Below, piece by piece: positions 1 to 15,157 of a stretch of DNA of 64,000 bases. The position numbers and the translations under genes are program-made. The first letter of the stretch is position 1. Each line of letters starts with the position of its first letter. Source of the stretch: Planctomycetota bacterium (GTDB taxonomy: Bacteria; Planctomycetota; UBA1135; UBA2386); assembly GCA_016716265.1 (NCBI GenBank), contig JADJWQ010000003.1, positions 248,001 through 312,000 on the forward strand. The letters are read 5' to 3'. The notes under the pieces are model-generated. The model saw only the letters and a program-made list of their open reading frames with translations. It did not search any database and had not been told where the DNA came from.

Positions 1-1
1 C

Positions 2-1486
2 CGGCCGCTCGCGGAGCTGTGCCGCGAGTTCACCGGGCGCTGCCAGCCATTCGCGGAGCTTCGGCGAGACAAGGAGCGGCTGGCATTGCGCGAGCTGTTC
101 CCGGCCGAGATGGCCCGCATCACGGCGATCGCCGCACGCGCACTCGGACCGGGCGCCCCCCCCGACGCCCGGCTCCGCGCGGTCGTCGAGGCGCTCGTCG
201 TCGCCATGCCGATCTACCGCACCTACGTCCCCGAGCGCGGCACCGCCAGCGCGCAGGACCGTCGCTGGCTCGACGCGGCCCTGGTCGAGGCTGCTTCCGT
301 CGCGATGGACATGGCGGAGGCGAACGCGCTGCGCCGACTGCACGCGCTGGCGACCGGTGACGAGACCGGCGGCGACGCCGGCGCGGAGTGGCGCGCCCGC
401 CTGCAACAGTTGACCGGACCGGTCGTCGCCAAGGGTCACGAGGACACCGCGCTGTATTGCGACCGTCGCCTGGTCTGCCTCAACGAAGTGGGCTCCGATC
501 CGGGGCTGTTCGGGTCGTCGCGGCGCGAGTTCTTCGGGCTGTGCGAGCGGTTGCACGCGAGCTGGCCCGCGACGATGACGACGCTGTCGACGCACGACAC
601 GAAGCGCAGCGCGGACGTCCGGATGCGCATCGCGACGCTCGGAGAGTGCGTCGAGGAATGGGGCAGCGCCGTGCGGCGCTGGCGCCAGCGTGCGGCACGC
701 CACCGCGCGGCACCGAGCCTGCCGCTCCCCGGAGCGGAGTATCTGCTCTACCAGACCCTGATCGGCTGCTGGCCTGCTGCGCCCGAGCGTGTCGTCGGCT
801 ATATGCAGAAGGCCGCGCGCGAGGCGAAGCTCCGCACGTCGTGGCTCGATCCCGATCCGGACTACGAACGCGCACTGACCACGTTCGTGCGGTCGGTGCT
901 CGACGACCGCGAGCTGCTGGAGGACGTCGAAGCGTTCGTCGCCCGGCTCCTGCCGGCCGCGCATGTGCACGGTCTGTCCCTGCAGCTGCTGCAATTGACG
1001 GCGGTCGGTGTGCCGGACGTCTACCAAGGCTGCGAAGCGTGGAGCGAGAGCCTGACCGACCCCGACAACCGGCGGCCGGTGGACTTCGCGGCGCTCGCGG
1101 CGCAGCTCGAGCACACGACTCCGCTCGGGCCGGCTGCCGCGCTGGCGGGCGACATCGGCGTCGCGAAGCAGTGGCTCGTGCACCGCGTGCTGGGGTTGCG
1201 CCGCGATCGGCCGCAGGCGTTCGGCGCGGATGCGCCGCCCGAACGACTCGCGGTCAGCGGCCCGGACGAGCGCTGCGCCGTCGCGTTCGCTCGCGGTGGC
1301 GAGATCGCGGTCGTCGCACCGCGCTTCGTGCTCGCGACGGGCGGCCGACCGGCGACGCTCGATTTCACGGTGGCCTTGCCGGCAGGACGCTGGCGCAGCG
1401 GGTGGGACGGCGCACCGGTGGGCGTCCGGCCCAACGCCGCCGAGCTGTTCGAGCACTTCCCGGTCGCGCTGCTGGTCAGCGGCTGA
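2..1486 (+). CDS. treY: Maltooligosyl trehalose synthase, C-terminal part (5' end outside window)
   Basis: TreY is a GH13 isomerase that turns the reducing-end alpha-1,4 bond of maltodextrins into an alpha-1,1 (trehalose) bond. The frame is open from base 2, so the gene enters from the left; 494 residues are visible and the N-terminal catalytic half is missing. Family motifs seen are LSTHDTKRS (base 588 onward), YLLYQTLIG, AAREAKLRTSWLDPDP and VPDVYQGCE followed by DPDNRRPVDF. It runs head-on into treZ and the two 3' ends overlap by 11 bp. TreZ acts next in the pathway, so the pair is functionally linked although on opposite strands. An internal ATG at base 86 is not the real start, because the family-like frame continues upstream. 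Confidence 0.93.
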   Translation, partial: RPLAELCREFTGRCQPFAELRRDKERLALRELFPAEMARITAIAARALGPGAPPDARLRAVVEALVVAMPIYRTYVPERGTASAQDRRWLDAALVEAASVAMDMAEANALRRLHALATGDETGGDAGAEWRARLQQLTGPVVAKGHEDTALYCDRRLVCLNEVGSDPGLFGSSRREFFGLCERLHASWPATMTTLSTHDTKRSADVRMRIATLGECVEEWGSAVRRWRQRAARHRAAPSLPLPGAEYLLYQTLIGCWPAAPERVVGYMQKAAREAKLRTSWLDPDPDYERALTTFVRSVLDDRELLEDVEAFVARLLPAAHVHGLSLQLLQLTAVGVPDVYQGCEAWSESLTDPDNRRPVDFAALAAQLEHTTPLGPAAALAGDIGVAKQWLVHRVLGLRRDRPQAFGADAPPERLAVSGPDERCAVAFARGGEIAVVAPRFVLATGGRPATLDFTVALPAGRWRSGWDGAPVGVRPNAAELFEHFPVALLVSG

Positions 1487-3263
1487 GGACCACCGCCTGC
1501 CACGGTGCCAACGTCAGCGCGCCGGTCGCGGGAGTCACGTGCGTGGGCACGGCGCTGGCCGCGCCGATCGAGTCCCACCGCCGCCGCAGACCGCCCGCCG
1601 GCACGCAGTCTGCGGGCAGTGCCACGACCGCCGACCGGTCGCCGAAGTGCAGCAGCACGTGGACCGCGGCGTCCCCGGCGCCGCGACGGCCGTGCACGAC
1701 ACGCCCGGCGAGCACGGTGGCGACCGCCGCACCGGACGGCAGCGCCTTGCGCAGGTCGAGCAGCTCCCGGTACGTCGCGCGCAGACGTCGCCCGTCGGCG
1801 TCGGGCGTCGTCAGCACCGAGCGGCGGAACGTGTCCTCGGCCTGCGGGTCGGGCGGCTCGCCGTGCGCCGCGAAGGCCGCGAACTCACGCTTGCGGCCCG
1901 CGCGCACCGCGTCGGCGAGGGCCTCGTCGCCGTGGCTCGTGAAGTACAGGAACGGCTGCCGTTCCGCGTGCTCCTCGCCCATGAACAGCAGTGGCGTGCA
2001 CGGCGACGTCAACACCGTCGCCGCGGCCAGCGGGAGCGCCGCGGGTGCCACGAGCGCCGTGAGGCGCTCGCCACGCATCCGATTGCCGATCTGGTCGTGG
2101 TTCTGGGCGCAGACGACGACCTGCTCCGGGCGCAACGATCCCGCCGGGCGACCGTGCGAGTGGTCGCGATACGCCGAGTACTCGCCCTGGTAGGCCATGC
2201 CCTCTGCCCACGCCCGCGCGAGGAGTGCGAGGTCCTGGAACCCGGCGTAGTAGCCATCGCTCTCGCCGGTCAGCGCGACGTGCAGCGCGTGGTGGAGGTC
2301 GTCGCACCAGAACGCGTCCATGCCGAGCCCGCCGCCCGCGCTCGCCAGCACGTAGCGCGGGTCGTTCTGATCGGTCTCGGCGATCATCCACACCCGTCGG
2401 CCGCGCGCCGCCGCCCGCGCGTGCACGGCTGCCGTGATCGCCTCGAGGAACGGCAGCGCCGAGCGGTCGTGCATGGCGTGGGTCGCATCGAGGCGCAGGC
2501 CGTCGACGCCGCAGTCGTCGACGAGAAACAACGCATGCTCGATGAAGAACCGGCGCACCTCGTCGCTCCCGGGGCCGTCGAAGTTGATCGCCGCTCCCCA
2601 CGGCGTCCGGTTGCCATCGGTGAAGTACGGCCCGAAGCGATCGAGGTAGTTGCCCTCCGGTCCGAAGTGGTTGTAGACGACGTCGACGAGCACGGCGATA
2701 CCCCGCGCGTGCGCGGCGTCCACCAGCCGCACCAGTCCGTCGACACCGCCGTACGAATGCTGCACCGCGAACGGCAGGACTCCGTCGTAGCCCCAGTTTC
2801 GCTCACCGGGGAAGCTCGCGACCGGCATCAGCTCGATCGCGGTCACACCCAGATCGCGTAGCCCCGGCAGCAGCCCGGCGGCTGCATCGAACGTGCCTGC
2901 CGCCGTGGCGGTGCCCACGTGTAGCTCGTAGACGACCAGGTCGCGGAGCGCTGGCGGGGTCCGCAGCGCCGCCGCGGAACGAGGCTTCGCGGCGACCACG
3001 GACGGGCCGTGCACCGAGACAGGCTGCGCCCGCGACGCCGGGTCGGGCACGCCGTCGCGACCATCCAGGCGCAGCAGGTAGGAAGCACCGGGTCCGACGT
3101 CGTCGAGGACACCGGCGTGATATCCGCGCGCTGCGGGAAGGAGCGCCGTCCGCTGCGCGCGCGGTGCGAGAACATCGACCTCGACGCGCCGAACGCGCGG
3201 CGCCCACACGAGGAACTCCGTGCGACCGGCACCGGCGGGCCACGCGCCCAGCCTGGCTGGCAT
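1476..3263 (-). CDS. treZ: Malto-oligosyltrehalose trehalohydrolase
   Basis: TreZ (GH13) cleaves trehalose from maltooligosyl-trehalose made by TreY. The protein is 595 residues, normal for the family. An N-terminal carbohydrate-binding fold (about 1-100) precedes the barrel. DVVYNHFGPEGN lies near 194, the nucleophile Asp259 is in GLRLDATHAMHD, the acid/base Glu296 is in MIAETDQNDPRY, and AQNHDQIGNR carries the third acidic residue. The start at 3263 is chosen because the ATG overlaps the glgB stop as TGATG, a typical translational coupling, and the fold begins directly after it. The frame stays open upstream inside glgB, but that extension is Arg-rich shadow sequence. It is the last gene of the minus-strand operon glgE, treS-mak, glgB, treZ. 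Confidence 0.95.
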   Translation of the reverse strand: MPARLGAWPAGAGRTEFLVWAPRVRRVEVDVLAPRAQRTALLPAARGYHAGVLDDVGPGASYLLRLDGRDGVPDPASRAQPVSVHGPSVVAAKPRSAAALRTPPALRDLVVYELHVGTATAAGTFDAAAGLLPGLRDLGVTAIELMPVASFPGERNWGYDGVLPFAVQHSYGGVDGLVRLVDAAHARGIAVLVDVVYNHFGPEGNYLDRFGPYFTDGNRTPWGAAINFDGPGSDEVRRFFIEHALFLVDDCGVDGLRLDATHAMHDRSALPFLEAITAAVHARAAARGRRVWMIAETDQNDPRYVLASAGGGLGMDAFWCDDLHHALHVALTGESDGYYAGFQDLALLARAWAEGMAYQGEYSAYRDHSHGRPAGSLRPEQVVVCAQNHDQIGNRMRGERLTALVAPAALPLAAATVLTSPCTPLLFMGEEHAERQPFLYFTSHGDEALADAVRAGRKREFAAFAAHGEPPDPQAEDTFRRSVLTTPDADGRRLRATYRELLDLRKALPSGAAVATVLAGRVVHGRRGAGDAAVHVLLHFGDRSAVVALPADCVPAGGLRRRWDSIGAASAVPTHVTPATGALTLAPWQAVVLSR

Positions 3264-5296
3264 CACGGCACCACCTCGTCGACTCCGTCGGGGTCGGTGT
3301 CGGGGTCGAGCGCGAGGAACACCGCGGCGAGCGGCGGTAGCACCAGATTCAGCGACAGCGCGTGGTCGCGGACCGGCACCGGCGTCGCGACGAGCGCGCC
3401 GAAGTTGCCGTAGCCGGAGCCACCGTAGATCTTCGCGTCCGTGTTGAGTACCTCGCGCCAGACGGCGTCCCGCGGCACGCCGCAGCGGTAGTTGGTGCGC
3501 GGCACCGGCGTGAAGTTCAGCGCCACCAGCATGCGGGCATCCGCGTCGCGACCCTTGCGCAACACGATCACGATGCTGTTGGCGCTGTTCTCGACGTCGA
3601 TCCACTCGAAGCCGTCCGGTGAGAAGTCGAGCTCGTGCAACGCGGCGTGCTCGCGGTACAGACCGTTCAGATCGGAGACGAGGCGCTGGGTCCCGCCGTG
3701 CCGCCCGTCGGCGAGCAGGTGCCAGTCGAGCTCAGCGTCGTGGTTCCACTCGTTCCACTGCGCGAGCTCCGTGCCCATGAACAGGAGCTTCTTGCCGGGA
3801 GTCGCAACGGCGTGTGCGAGCAGCAGTCGCAGATTGGCGAATCGCTGCCACTCGTCGCCGGGCATCTTTCCGAGCAACGAGCCTTTGCCATGCACGACCT
3901 CGTCGTGCGAAAGCGACAGCACGAAGTCTTCGTGCCATGCATAGAGCGATCGGAACGTCAGGTTGCCGTGGTGGTGCTTGCGAGCGATGGGATCGAGCCG
4001 GAAGTAGTGCAGGGTGTCGTGCATCCACCCCATGTCCCACTTCATGTCGAAGCCGAGCCCGCCGTCCTGCGTCGGCCGCGATACCCTCGGCCATGCAGTC
4101 GACTCCTCGGCGATCGTCAGCACGTCGGGGAAGTCGCGGTGCACCGCGTCGTTCATGCGCCGCAGGAACGCGATCGCATCGTTGTTCTCACGCCCACCGC
4201 TCTCGTTCGGGATCCACTCGCCCTCCTTGCGCGAGTAGTCGAGGTAGAGCATCGAGGCGACAGCGTCGACCCGCAGACCGTCGGCGTGGAAGCTGTCGAT
4301 CCAGAACCGCGCGCTCGAGCACAGGAACGACGCCACCTCGGGTCGCCCGTAGTCGAAGATCATCGAGTTCCAGTCGGGGTGGAAGCCCCGCCGGGGATCG
4401 CCGTGCTCGTAGAGGTGCGTGCCGTCGAAGTACGCGAGGCCGTGCTCGTCGGACGGGAAGTGTGACGGCACCCAATCCAGGATCACGCCGATGCCCGCAC
4501 GGTGCAGCTCGTCGACGAGGTGCCGGAGGTCGTCCGGCTCGCCGTAGCGGCTCGACGGTGCGAAATAGCCCGTCGTCTGGTAGCCCCAGGAGCCGTAGAA
4601 CGGGTGCTCCATGACGGGCATCAGCTCGACGTGTGTGAATCGCGTCGTCCGCAGATGCTCGATCAGCGGAGCGGCGAGCTCCCGATAGCCGAGCGGCTCG
4701 CCATCGCGCCGCCGCCAGGAGCCCGGGTGCAGCTCGTAGATCGAGATCGGCGCGTCCCGCGCCTGTCGTCGCGCGCGTTCGGCGAGCCACTCGGCATCAC
4801 GCCATTGGTAGGTCGAGCGATACACGACCGACGCGGTCTTCGGCGGTGCCTCGTGGAGCCTGCCGTACGGATCGGCCTTGTCGACGCAGTAGCCGTCGTG
4901 GTGCGATCGCACGTGGTACTTGTAGAGCTGCCCATTGCCGACATCGGGGACGAAGCCCTCCCAGATGCCCGAGACACCGCGCGGCGCGAGCGAAGTGACG
5001 TCCTTCCGCCACCCGTTGAAGTCGCCGATCACCGACACCGCCGCTCCGTTCGGCGCCCAGACGGCGAAGTACGTTCCATCCCGCCCGTCGTGCGTCGCCA
5101 GGTGCGCGCCGAGCTTCTCGTACATGCGGTCGTGCCGGCCCTCGTTGAACAGGTGAAGGTCGAGGTCGCTGAGCCGTGACCACGGGCGGTCGGACGGCAC
5201 GCCGGGCGGCGCCTCCCGCGGAGCCGGCCGGGCGGGCGACCGCTCTGCGGGCGAACGCTTCGGTTGTCGCTTCGTCGTCTTCTTCCTGCTTGTCAT
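3263..5296 (-). CDS. glgB: 1,4-alpha-glucan branching enzyme
   Basis: GlgB adds alpha-1,6 branches to glycogen-like glucan. At 677 residues it has the family's usual length. A basic, low-complexity N-terminus (1-35) precedes a CBM48-like module (about 70-160, FAVWAPNGAAVSVIGDFNGW) and the GH13 barrel. Nucleophile Asp344 is in GLRVDAVASM, Glu397 in TIAEES, and the third acidic residue in LSLSHDEVVHGK. ATG 5296 is supported by a GGAGG sequence 6-10 bases upstream. It overlaps treZ by one base (TGATG). A 154-bp gap separates it from the upstream treS-mak gene, so it could have its own promoter or be read through. In the GlgE pathway it branches chains built by GlgE. Confidence 0.96.
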   Translation of the reverse strand: MTSRKKTTKRQPKRSPAERSPARPAPREAPPGVPSDRPWSRLSDLDLHLFNEGRHDRMYEKLGAHLATHDGRDGTYFAVWAPNGAAVSVIGDFNGWRKDVTSLAPRGVSGIWEGFVPDVGNGQLYKYHVRSHHDGYCVDKADPYGRLHEAPPKTASVVYRSTYQWRDAEWLAERARRQARDAPISIYELHPGSWRRRDGEPLGYRELAAPLIEHLRTTRFTHVELMPVMEHPFYGSWGYQTTGYFAPSSRYGEPDDLRHLVDELHRAGIGVILDWVPSHFPSDEHGLAYFDGTHLYEHGDPRRGFHPDWNSMIFDYGRPEVASFLCSSARFWIDSFHADGLRVDAVASMLYLDYSRKEGEWIPNESGGRENNDAIAFLRRMNDAVHRDFPDVLTIAEESTAWPRVSRPTQDGGLGFDMKWDMGWMHDTLHYFRLDPIARKHHHGNLTFRSLYAWHEDFVLSLSHDEVVHGKGSLLGKMPGDEWQRFANLRLLLAHAVATPGKKLLFMGTELAQWNEWNHDAELDWHLLADGRHGGTQRLVSDLNGLYREHAALHELDFSPDGFEWIDVENSANSIVIVLRKGRDADARMLVALNFTPVPRTNYRCGVPRDAVWREVLNTDAKIYGGSGYGNFGALVATPVPVRDHALSLNLVLPPLAAVFLALDPDTDPDGVDEVVP

Positions 5297-5301
5297 GGGT
5301 T

Positions 5302-5306
5302 CCTCC
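5302..5306 (-). promoter_or_regulatory. Ribosome binding site of glgB
   Basis: The minus strand reads GGAGG here, 5 bases before the glgB ATG. It is one of few clear Shine-Dalgarno sequences in the window and fixes the glgB start. Most other genes start by 4-bp overlap with the preceding stop. Confidence 0.7.
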
Positions 5307-5450
5307 GGTCCGCGATGACGGGGTCGGGCGATCGGATCGAGGGCACCAGCCCGTGCCGCTACCCGTGCACCCGATCGGGCGCGCTGCGGGGACGCCCGCC
5401 CCGCGGGGGGGGCAGGTCCGGCGCGGCGGTCGCCAACGGCTCGCGAGCGC

Positions 5451-8800
<3,350 letters not shown>

Positions 8801-8804
<4 letters not shown>

Positions 8805-10810
8805 GCGAAGTAGTCGAAGTCCTGCTCGCTACGGAGGAAGCGCCGGATCGAGAACACGTGTGCCGGCATCGTGTGAGGATCGATCTCGACGAAGTTCCTG
8901 CCCGAGCGCCACTCGTAGCGTCGGTCGCTGAGCAGGTCGTGCATCTGGAAGCGCTCGTGCGGATCCAATCCGAGCTCGTCCACGTCGAAGTGGATCCAGC
9001 CGCTGTGACGGTGGTGGTAGTCCAGATTGACGACGACGACCACGAGGTCCTGGCCGTCCGGCCCGGCCTTGCTGTAGCACAGCAGCTCGTCGTTGTCGCA
9101 TTCGTGAAAGCGCACGGAATCGTTGCGTTGCAACGCCGGGTGCCGGCGGCGCAGCCGGTTCAGGCGGCGCAGCAGGGGCGCCAGGGACTCCTTCGCGTCG
9201 AGGTGCCAGCGCCTGAGCTGGTACTTCTCGCTGTCCTGGTACTCACCCGACCCCGGGCGCCCCACGTTGTCGAGCAGCTCGAACGCGGGGCCGTAGACTC
9301 CGTAGCTCGCACCGAGCGTCGCCGCCAGGATCGCGCGCGTCGCGAAGGCACTGCGCGGCGCGTCCCACAGATCGTCGGGGAGGATATCCGGCGTGTTCGG
9401 CCACAGGTTCGGGCGGAAGAACTCGGCGACCTCGGTCCGTGTCAGCTCCTCGATGTACTCGACGAGCTCGTGCTTGAAGCGCCGCCAGGTGAAGTACGTG
9501 TACGACTGCGTGAACCCGATCTTGGCGAGGTTGTACATCATCTTCGGTCGCGTGAACGCTTCCGACAGGAAGATGGCCTCGGGCCAGCGGTCCTTGATGC
9601 TCGCGATACACCATTCCCAGAAGGCGAGCGGCTTCGTGTGGGGGTTGTCGACACGGAAGGTGCGGATCCCCCGCTCGCACCAGAACTCGAAGATCGACAG
9701 CAGCTCCCTCCACAGGGCCTGCCACGCCTCGCACTCGAAGTCGAACGGACAGATGTCCTGGTAGCGCTTCGGTGGATTCTCGGCGTACTGGATCGTTCCG
9801 TCCGGACGCCGCGAGAACCACTCGGGATGCTCGAGCACGTACGGATGGTCCGGCGAGCACTGCAGCGCGATGTCGAGCGCGACCTCGAGGCGCAGAGCCT
9901 GGGCGCGCGCGACGAAGCGATCGAAGTCCTCGAGCGTGCCCAGGTCCGGGTGTACGGCCTTGTGACCGCCGAGCGCGCTACCGATCGCCCACGGGCTGCC
10001 GGGATCGTCCGGGCCAGCGCGAAGTGTGTTGTTGGGGCCCTTCCGGAAGCTCGTGCCGATCGGGTGGATCGGCGGAAGGTACACGATGTCGAAGCCGAGA
10101 CCGGCAGCATGCTCCAACATGCGCTCCGCGTCGGCGAGCGTGCCGTGCTGGCCGTCCGATCCGAACGAGCGCGGGAAGAACTCGTACCAAGCTCCCGCGC
10201 GCGCGAGTGGACGGTCGACGACGACGGCCAGGACGTGTCGATAGCGCGTCGCGCGGCTGCGATCCGGATGCCGGGCAACGACCTCCAGGAGTTGCTCGTC
10301 GAGCGCGATCCGGACCCGATCGGGGAACGGCAGCTCCGCGTCACCGATCGAGTTCGCGGCCGCCGCGACCGCCTCGCGGTCGCGACCATCGGCGCGATCC
10401 TGACACTCCTCCAGCAGTCTCCTGCCGACCAGTAGATCGACCTCCTTCGCCTCGTCGGCATCGACCTTCCGACCGAGACCACGCCGCCACGACGCGTACT
10501 GGTCGATCCACGCCTCGATGGTGTACTCGTAGCGGCCGGCCGCCGCGGCGACGAAGCCGGCGCGCCAGCGATCATTGACCAGCGGCACGAGCGGCACCTC
10601 GTCGAAGTCGTGCGCGCCCTGCCTCCTGAACAGCAACCGCCCGGCCAGCACCTCGTGGCCGTCGGCGAGCAGGTCGGCTTCGACGACGATGCGCTCCCCG
10701 GCGATCCTCTTGACAGCGTGACGGCCGCCATCGAGCTCCGGTGTGACACGATCGACCTCGACACGGCTCCAGCCGTCGTGGCCGAGGCGGGTGGGCAGCG
10801 ACAGGCTCAT
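8801..10810 (-). CDS. glgE: Alpha-1,4-glucan:maltose-1-phosphate maltosyltransferase
   Basis: GlgE extends alpha-1,4-glucan by maltosyl units from maltose-1-phosphate. The protein is 669 residues, typical of the family. An N-terminal beta-rich domain (about 1-190) precedes the GH13_3 barrel. Diagnostic stretches are YLPPIHPIGTSFRKGPNN (244-261), IALQCSPDHPYVLEHPEWF (314-332), nucleophile Asp388 in FRVDNPHTKP and acid/base Glu417 in FLSEAFTRPKMM. It is first in the minus-strand operon, so its promoter should lie in the 10811-10962 gap shared with the divergent glgX. No convincing promoter could be picked by eye. Confidence 0.96.
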
Positions 10811-10926
10811 ATCACCTCACTCCCCCCCGATTCGCGCGACCGTCGCTGGTTCGCGCAACCGCACCGGGACATCATGCCGTACCGTCGTGCCGCGCTGGAG
10901 CCGTACCACGGCGGTCCGCAGACCGC

Positions 10927-10956
10927 ATGGAAATCTGGCAGGGCATGGAAATCTGA
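10927..10956 (+). other. Possible 9-codon leader peptide in the glgX start array
   Basis: ATG 10927 in repeat unit 1 reads MEIWQGMEI and stops at the TGA of unit 2 (ending 10956), six bases before the ATG of unit 3. If translated, ribosomes would stop right at the glgX start and could reinitiate. Whether it is translated cannot be told from sequence; it may be only a by-product of repeat expansion. Confidence 0.3.
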
Positions 10957-10962
10957 CAGGGC

Positions 10963-13080
<2,118 letters not shown>

Positions 13081-13197
13081 TCCGAGGGCCGGCCCCCGCC
13101 ACGCCGGGCGACTCGACGCTGCACGCAGCCGAGATCGCGCGACCTGGAGTTCGGCATGGGCGGCGACGTCAGGAGCTCCCCGGTGCCTCCGGCTCGC

Positions 13198-15045
13198 TCA
13201 TCGCCGCTCCAGCCGCGCGATCAGGTCGCGGCGCTCGGCCGCCAGACCGCGCGCGCGCAGCGCGTCCGCGAGCGCGCGCCGAAGGTCGAGCGCTCGGCCG
13301 GCGGCAGCGCGCGCCGCGAGGCCGTCCCGGTCCGCCGGTACCCGCAGGGTCCAGTTGTGCGGTCCGACCGTGCCGGGCTCGTTGTAGCGGGCCTCCTCGC
13401 CGCACAGATCGCTGAAGAAGATCTTCACGCCGCGTGCCGCGCTGGCGAGCGCGTCGGCCACCTTGGCGTGCACGAGCGCAGCGACGTCACGCCGTAGCTC
13501 CGCTGCGAACGGTGCGGGGTCGTCGCCCGGCCGAAGCCGATGAGCGAGGTAGCGCGCTTCCGCCGCGCCGCGCGCCCCGTCGAGCCAGCCGCGCGCCAGG
13601 CGCCACACGGACGGCGTGTCGTGATTGCCGACCATGATCCAGTCCTCGGGCCGGGCGTTCTCCGCGCGGTACACGTCGTGAGGGTCGTCGGGGTCGGCCT
13701 TCTGGGTGACGCGGTAGCGGCCGAAGCCGTGGCGCTCCATGACGCGCTGCAACGGATACGGCATGGTGCTCAGCACCTCGCACATGACGCCGGGTCTGGC
13801 GCCGGCGGACGGCGGGCCCGCAACGGCATCGAACAGCACCGAGTACGTGTCGACCTGCTCGTCGTCGAGCACCGCGACCCAGTCGTCGGCGTGGCGTGGG
13901 GTCGCCGGATCTGCATTGAGCTGCTCGGGGCGCACGCGAGCGAAGCGGGCGAGCGCCGGATGGTCCGGTAGGCCGGGCGACTCGAACAGCCGCGCGCCCT
14001 GCTGCACGGCGGCGACGGCATCGGGCAGGTCGCTGCGGTAGACCCACGGACACACGAGACCGTGAGGATGGTCGATGCGCACGCCGTCGTACTCGCGCAA
14101 CGTCTTCGCCATCCGCGCGCGCAGGAACGCGATCGCACTCTGCTCCGGACGCTGCTCGCCGGGATCGAATCGATCCGGGTCGAGCACTGGATAGCCCCAG
14201 GGCTGACCGCTGGGATTCGTCCTGCTCGGTGGCGCGCCCAGACGGTAGCCACGCAAGAACAGGCCGCGGAAGCGTGCCTCGTCGGAGGGCGACATCCCGA
14301 TCTGCAGGTCGCCCCAGACCGTCATACCGAGCGCGTCGAGCCAAAGCCGCCAACTCGCGTGCTGGCGGTGGAACAGCCATTGGGCCAGCGCATAACGCTC
14401 GGCATGTACGACCGGGTCGATATCCGCGTGCCGGGGCCGATCGAACGCCGTGTCCGCGAGGAGCCAGTCGGCATTCTCCCGTGCAAAGGCGTGGAGCTGG
14501 GCGACGACCCGCGGGCGCGAGGCGAGGCGCGCGTGTGCCGCCGTGAGCACGCTGGCGATCGCCACCCGGGCTGCCGAGTGATCGGCGCGTCGATCGTCGG
14601 CCGCCGCCTCCTCCACGGCCACGGCGACGCTGTCGGCCGACACGAGACCGTCGAGCCCAGGGTCGTCGACCAGGTCGGCCAGTCCGAGCGAAAGCTCGTT
14701 CCGCGAGAACAGGGTCGCGTCGTACGGCGACGGGTTGCCGTCGCTCGTGCGACCCTGCGGACCGAGCTGCACGGCGTCGAAGCCCTGGGCTCGAGCGCTC
14801 TCGAGGAACGCCCGACCGGCGCGCGAGTACGGCGAGCCATGACCGACGTCCTCGCCGGGCGACAGCGGAAAGCTGACGTCGTGAACGACGAGCACGAGGT
14901 GCTGCTTGCCGAGCAGATGCAGGGCTTCGGAGACGGCGGAATCGGGCTGGGCGAGCAAGCGGATCGGTCGGTGACGTGACCAGCGACCACGGTAACCGAC
15001 CGCGACGGCGGGCTCGCGGCCTTCGTTCGATACGAGCCCTGCCAT
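13198..15045 (-). CDS. malQ: 4-alpha-glucanotransferase (amylomaltase, divergent)
   Basis: A GH77 enzyme that shuffles alpha-1,4-glucan segments between maltodextrins, which would recycle products of GlgX and TreY/TreZ. About 615 residues. Motifs include the early VSFPLSPGEDVGHGSPYSR stretch, YDGVRIDHPHGL (nucleophile Asp), a Glu in MCEVLSTMPYPL, and MVGNHDTPSVW (third acidic residue). The sequence between these motifs differs from common MalQ, so the subgroup is uncertain. ATG 15045 is chosen; the frame can be extended to 15144, but those 33 residues are Arg/Pro/Ala-rich and look non-coding. The gene is convergent with glgX, with a 117-bp gap showing no obvious terminator. Confidence 0.85.
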   Translation of the reverse strand: MAGLVSNEGREPAVAVGYRGRWSRHRPIRLLAQPDSAVSEALHLLGKQHLVLVVHDVSFPLSPGEDVGHGSPYSRAGRAFLESARAQGFDAVQLGPQGRTSDGNPSPYDATLFSRNELSLGLADLVDDPGLDGLVSADSVAVAVEEAAADDRRADHSAARVAIASVLTAAHARLASRPRVVAQLHAFARENADWLLADTAFDRPRHADIDPVVHAERYALAQWLFHRQHASWRLWLDALGMTVWGDLQIGMSPSDEARFRGLFLRGYRLGAPPSRTNPSGQPWGYPVLDPDRFDPGEQRPEQSAIAFLRARMAKTLREYDGVRIDHPHGLVCPWVYRSDLPDAVAAVQQGARLFESPGLPDHPALARFARVRPEQLNADPATPRHADDWVAVLDDEQVDTYSVLFDAVAGPPSAGARPGVMCEVLSTMPYPLQRVMERHGFGRYRVTQKADPDDPHDVYRAENARPEDWIMVGNHDTPSVWRLARGWLDGARGAAEARYLAHRLRPGDDPAPFAAELRRDVAALVHAKVADALASAARGVKIFFSDLCGEEARYNEPGTVGPHNWTLRVPADRDGLAARAAAGRALDLRRALADALRARGLAAERRDLIARLERR

Positions 15046-15157
15046 TCCCGCGGTGCCGGCGCGAGCCCCCGTCACGGGACGGCGTGGTCGGTCTGCCGCG
15101 GCCGCACGCGCGGACGGCGGTCGCGACTCGCGCGGACGCCGCAATCGCGATTCGTCG

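Noticed and set aside
86..1486. ATG 86 as the start of treY
   Set aside because: The frame is open to base 2 and reads family-like sequence before base 86, so the gene enters from outside.
13081..13197. Bidirectional terminator between glgX and malQ
   Set aside because: No strong stem followed by T-run could be found; GC-rich stems occur everywhere in this sequence.
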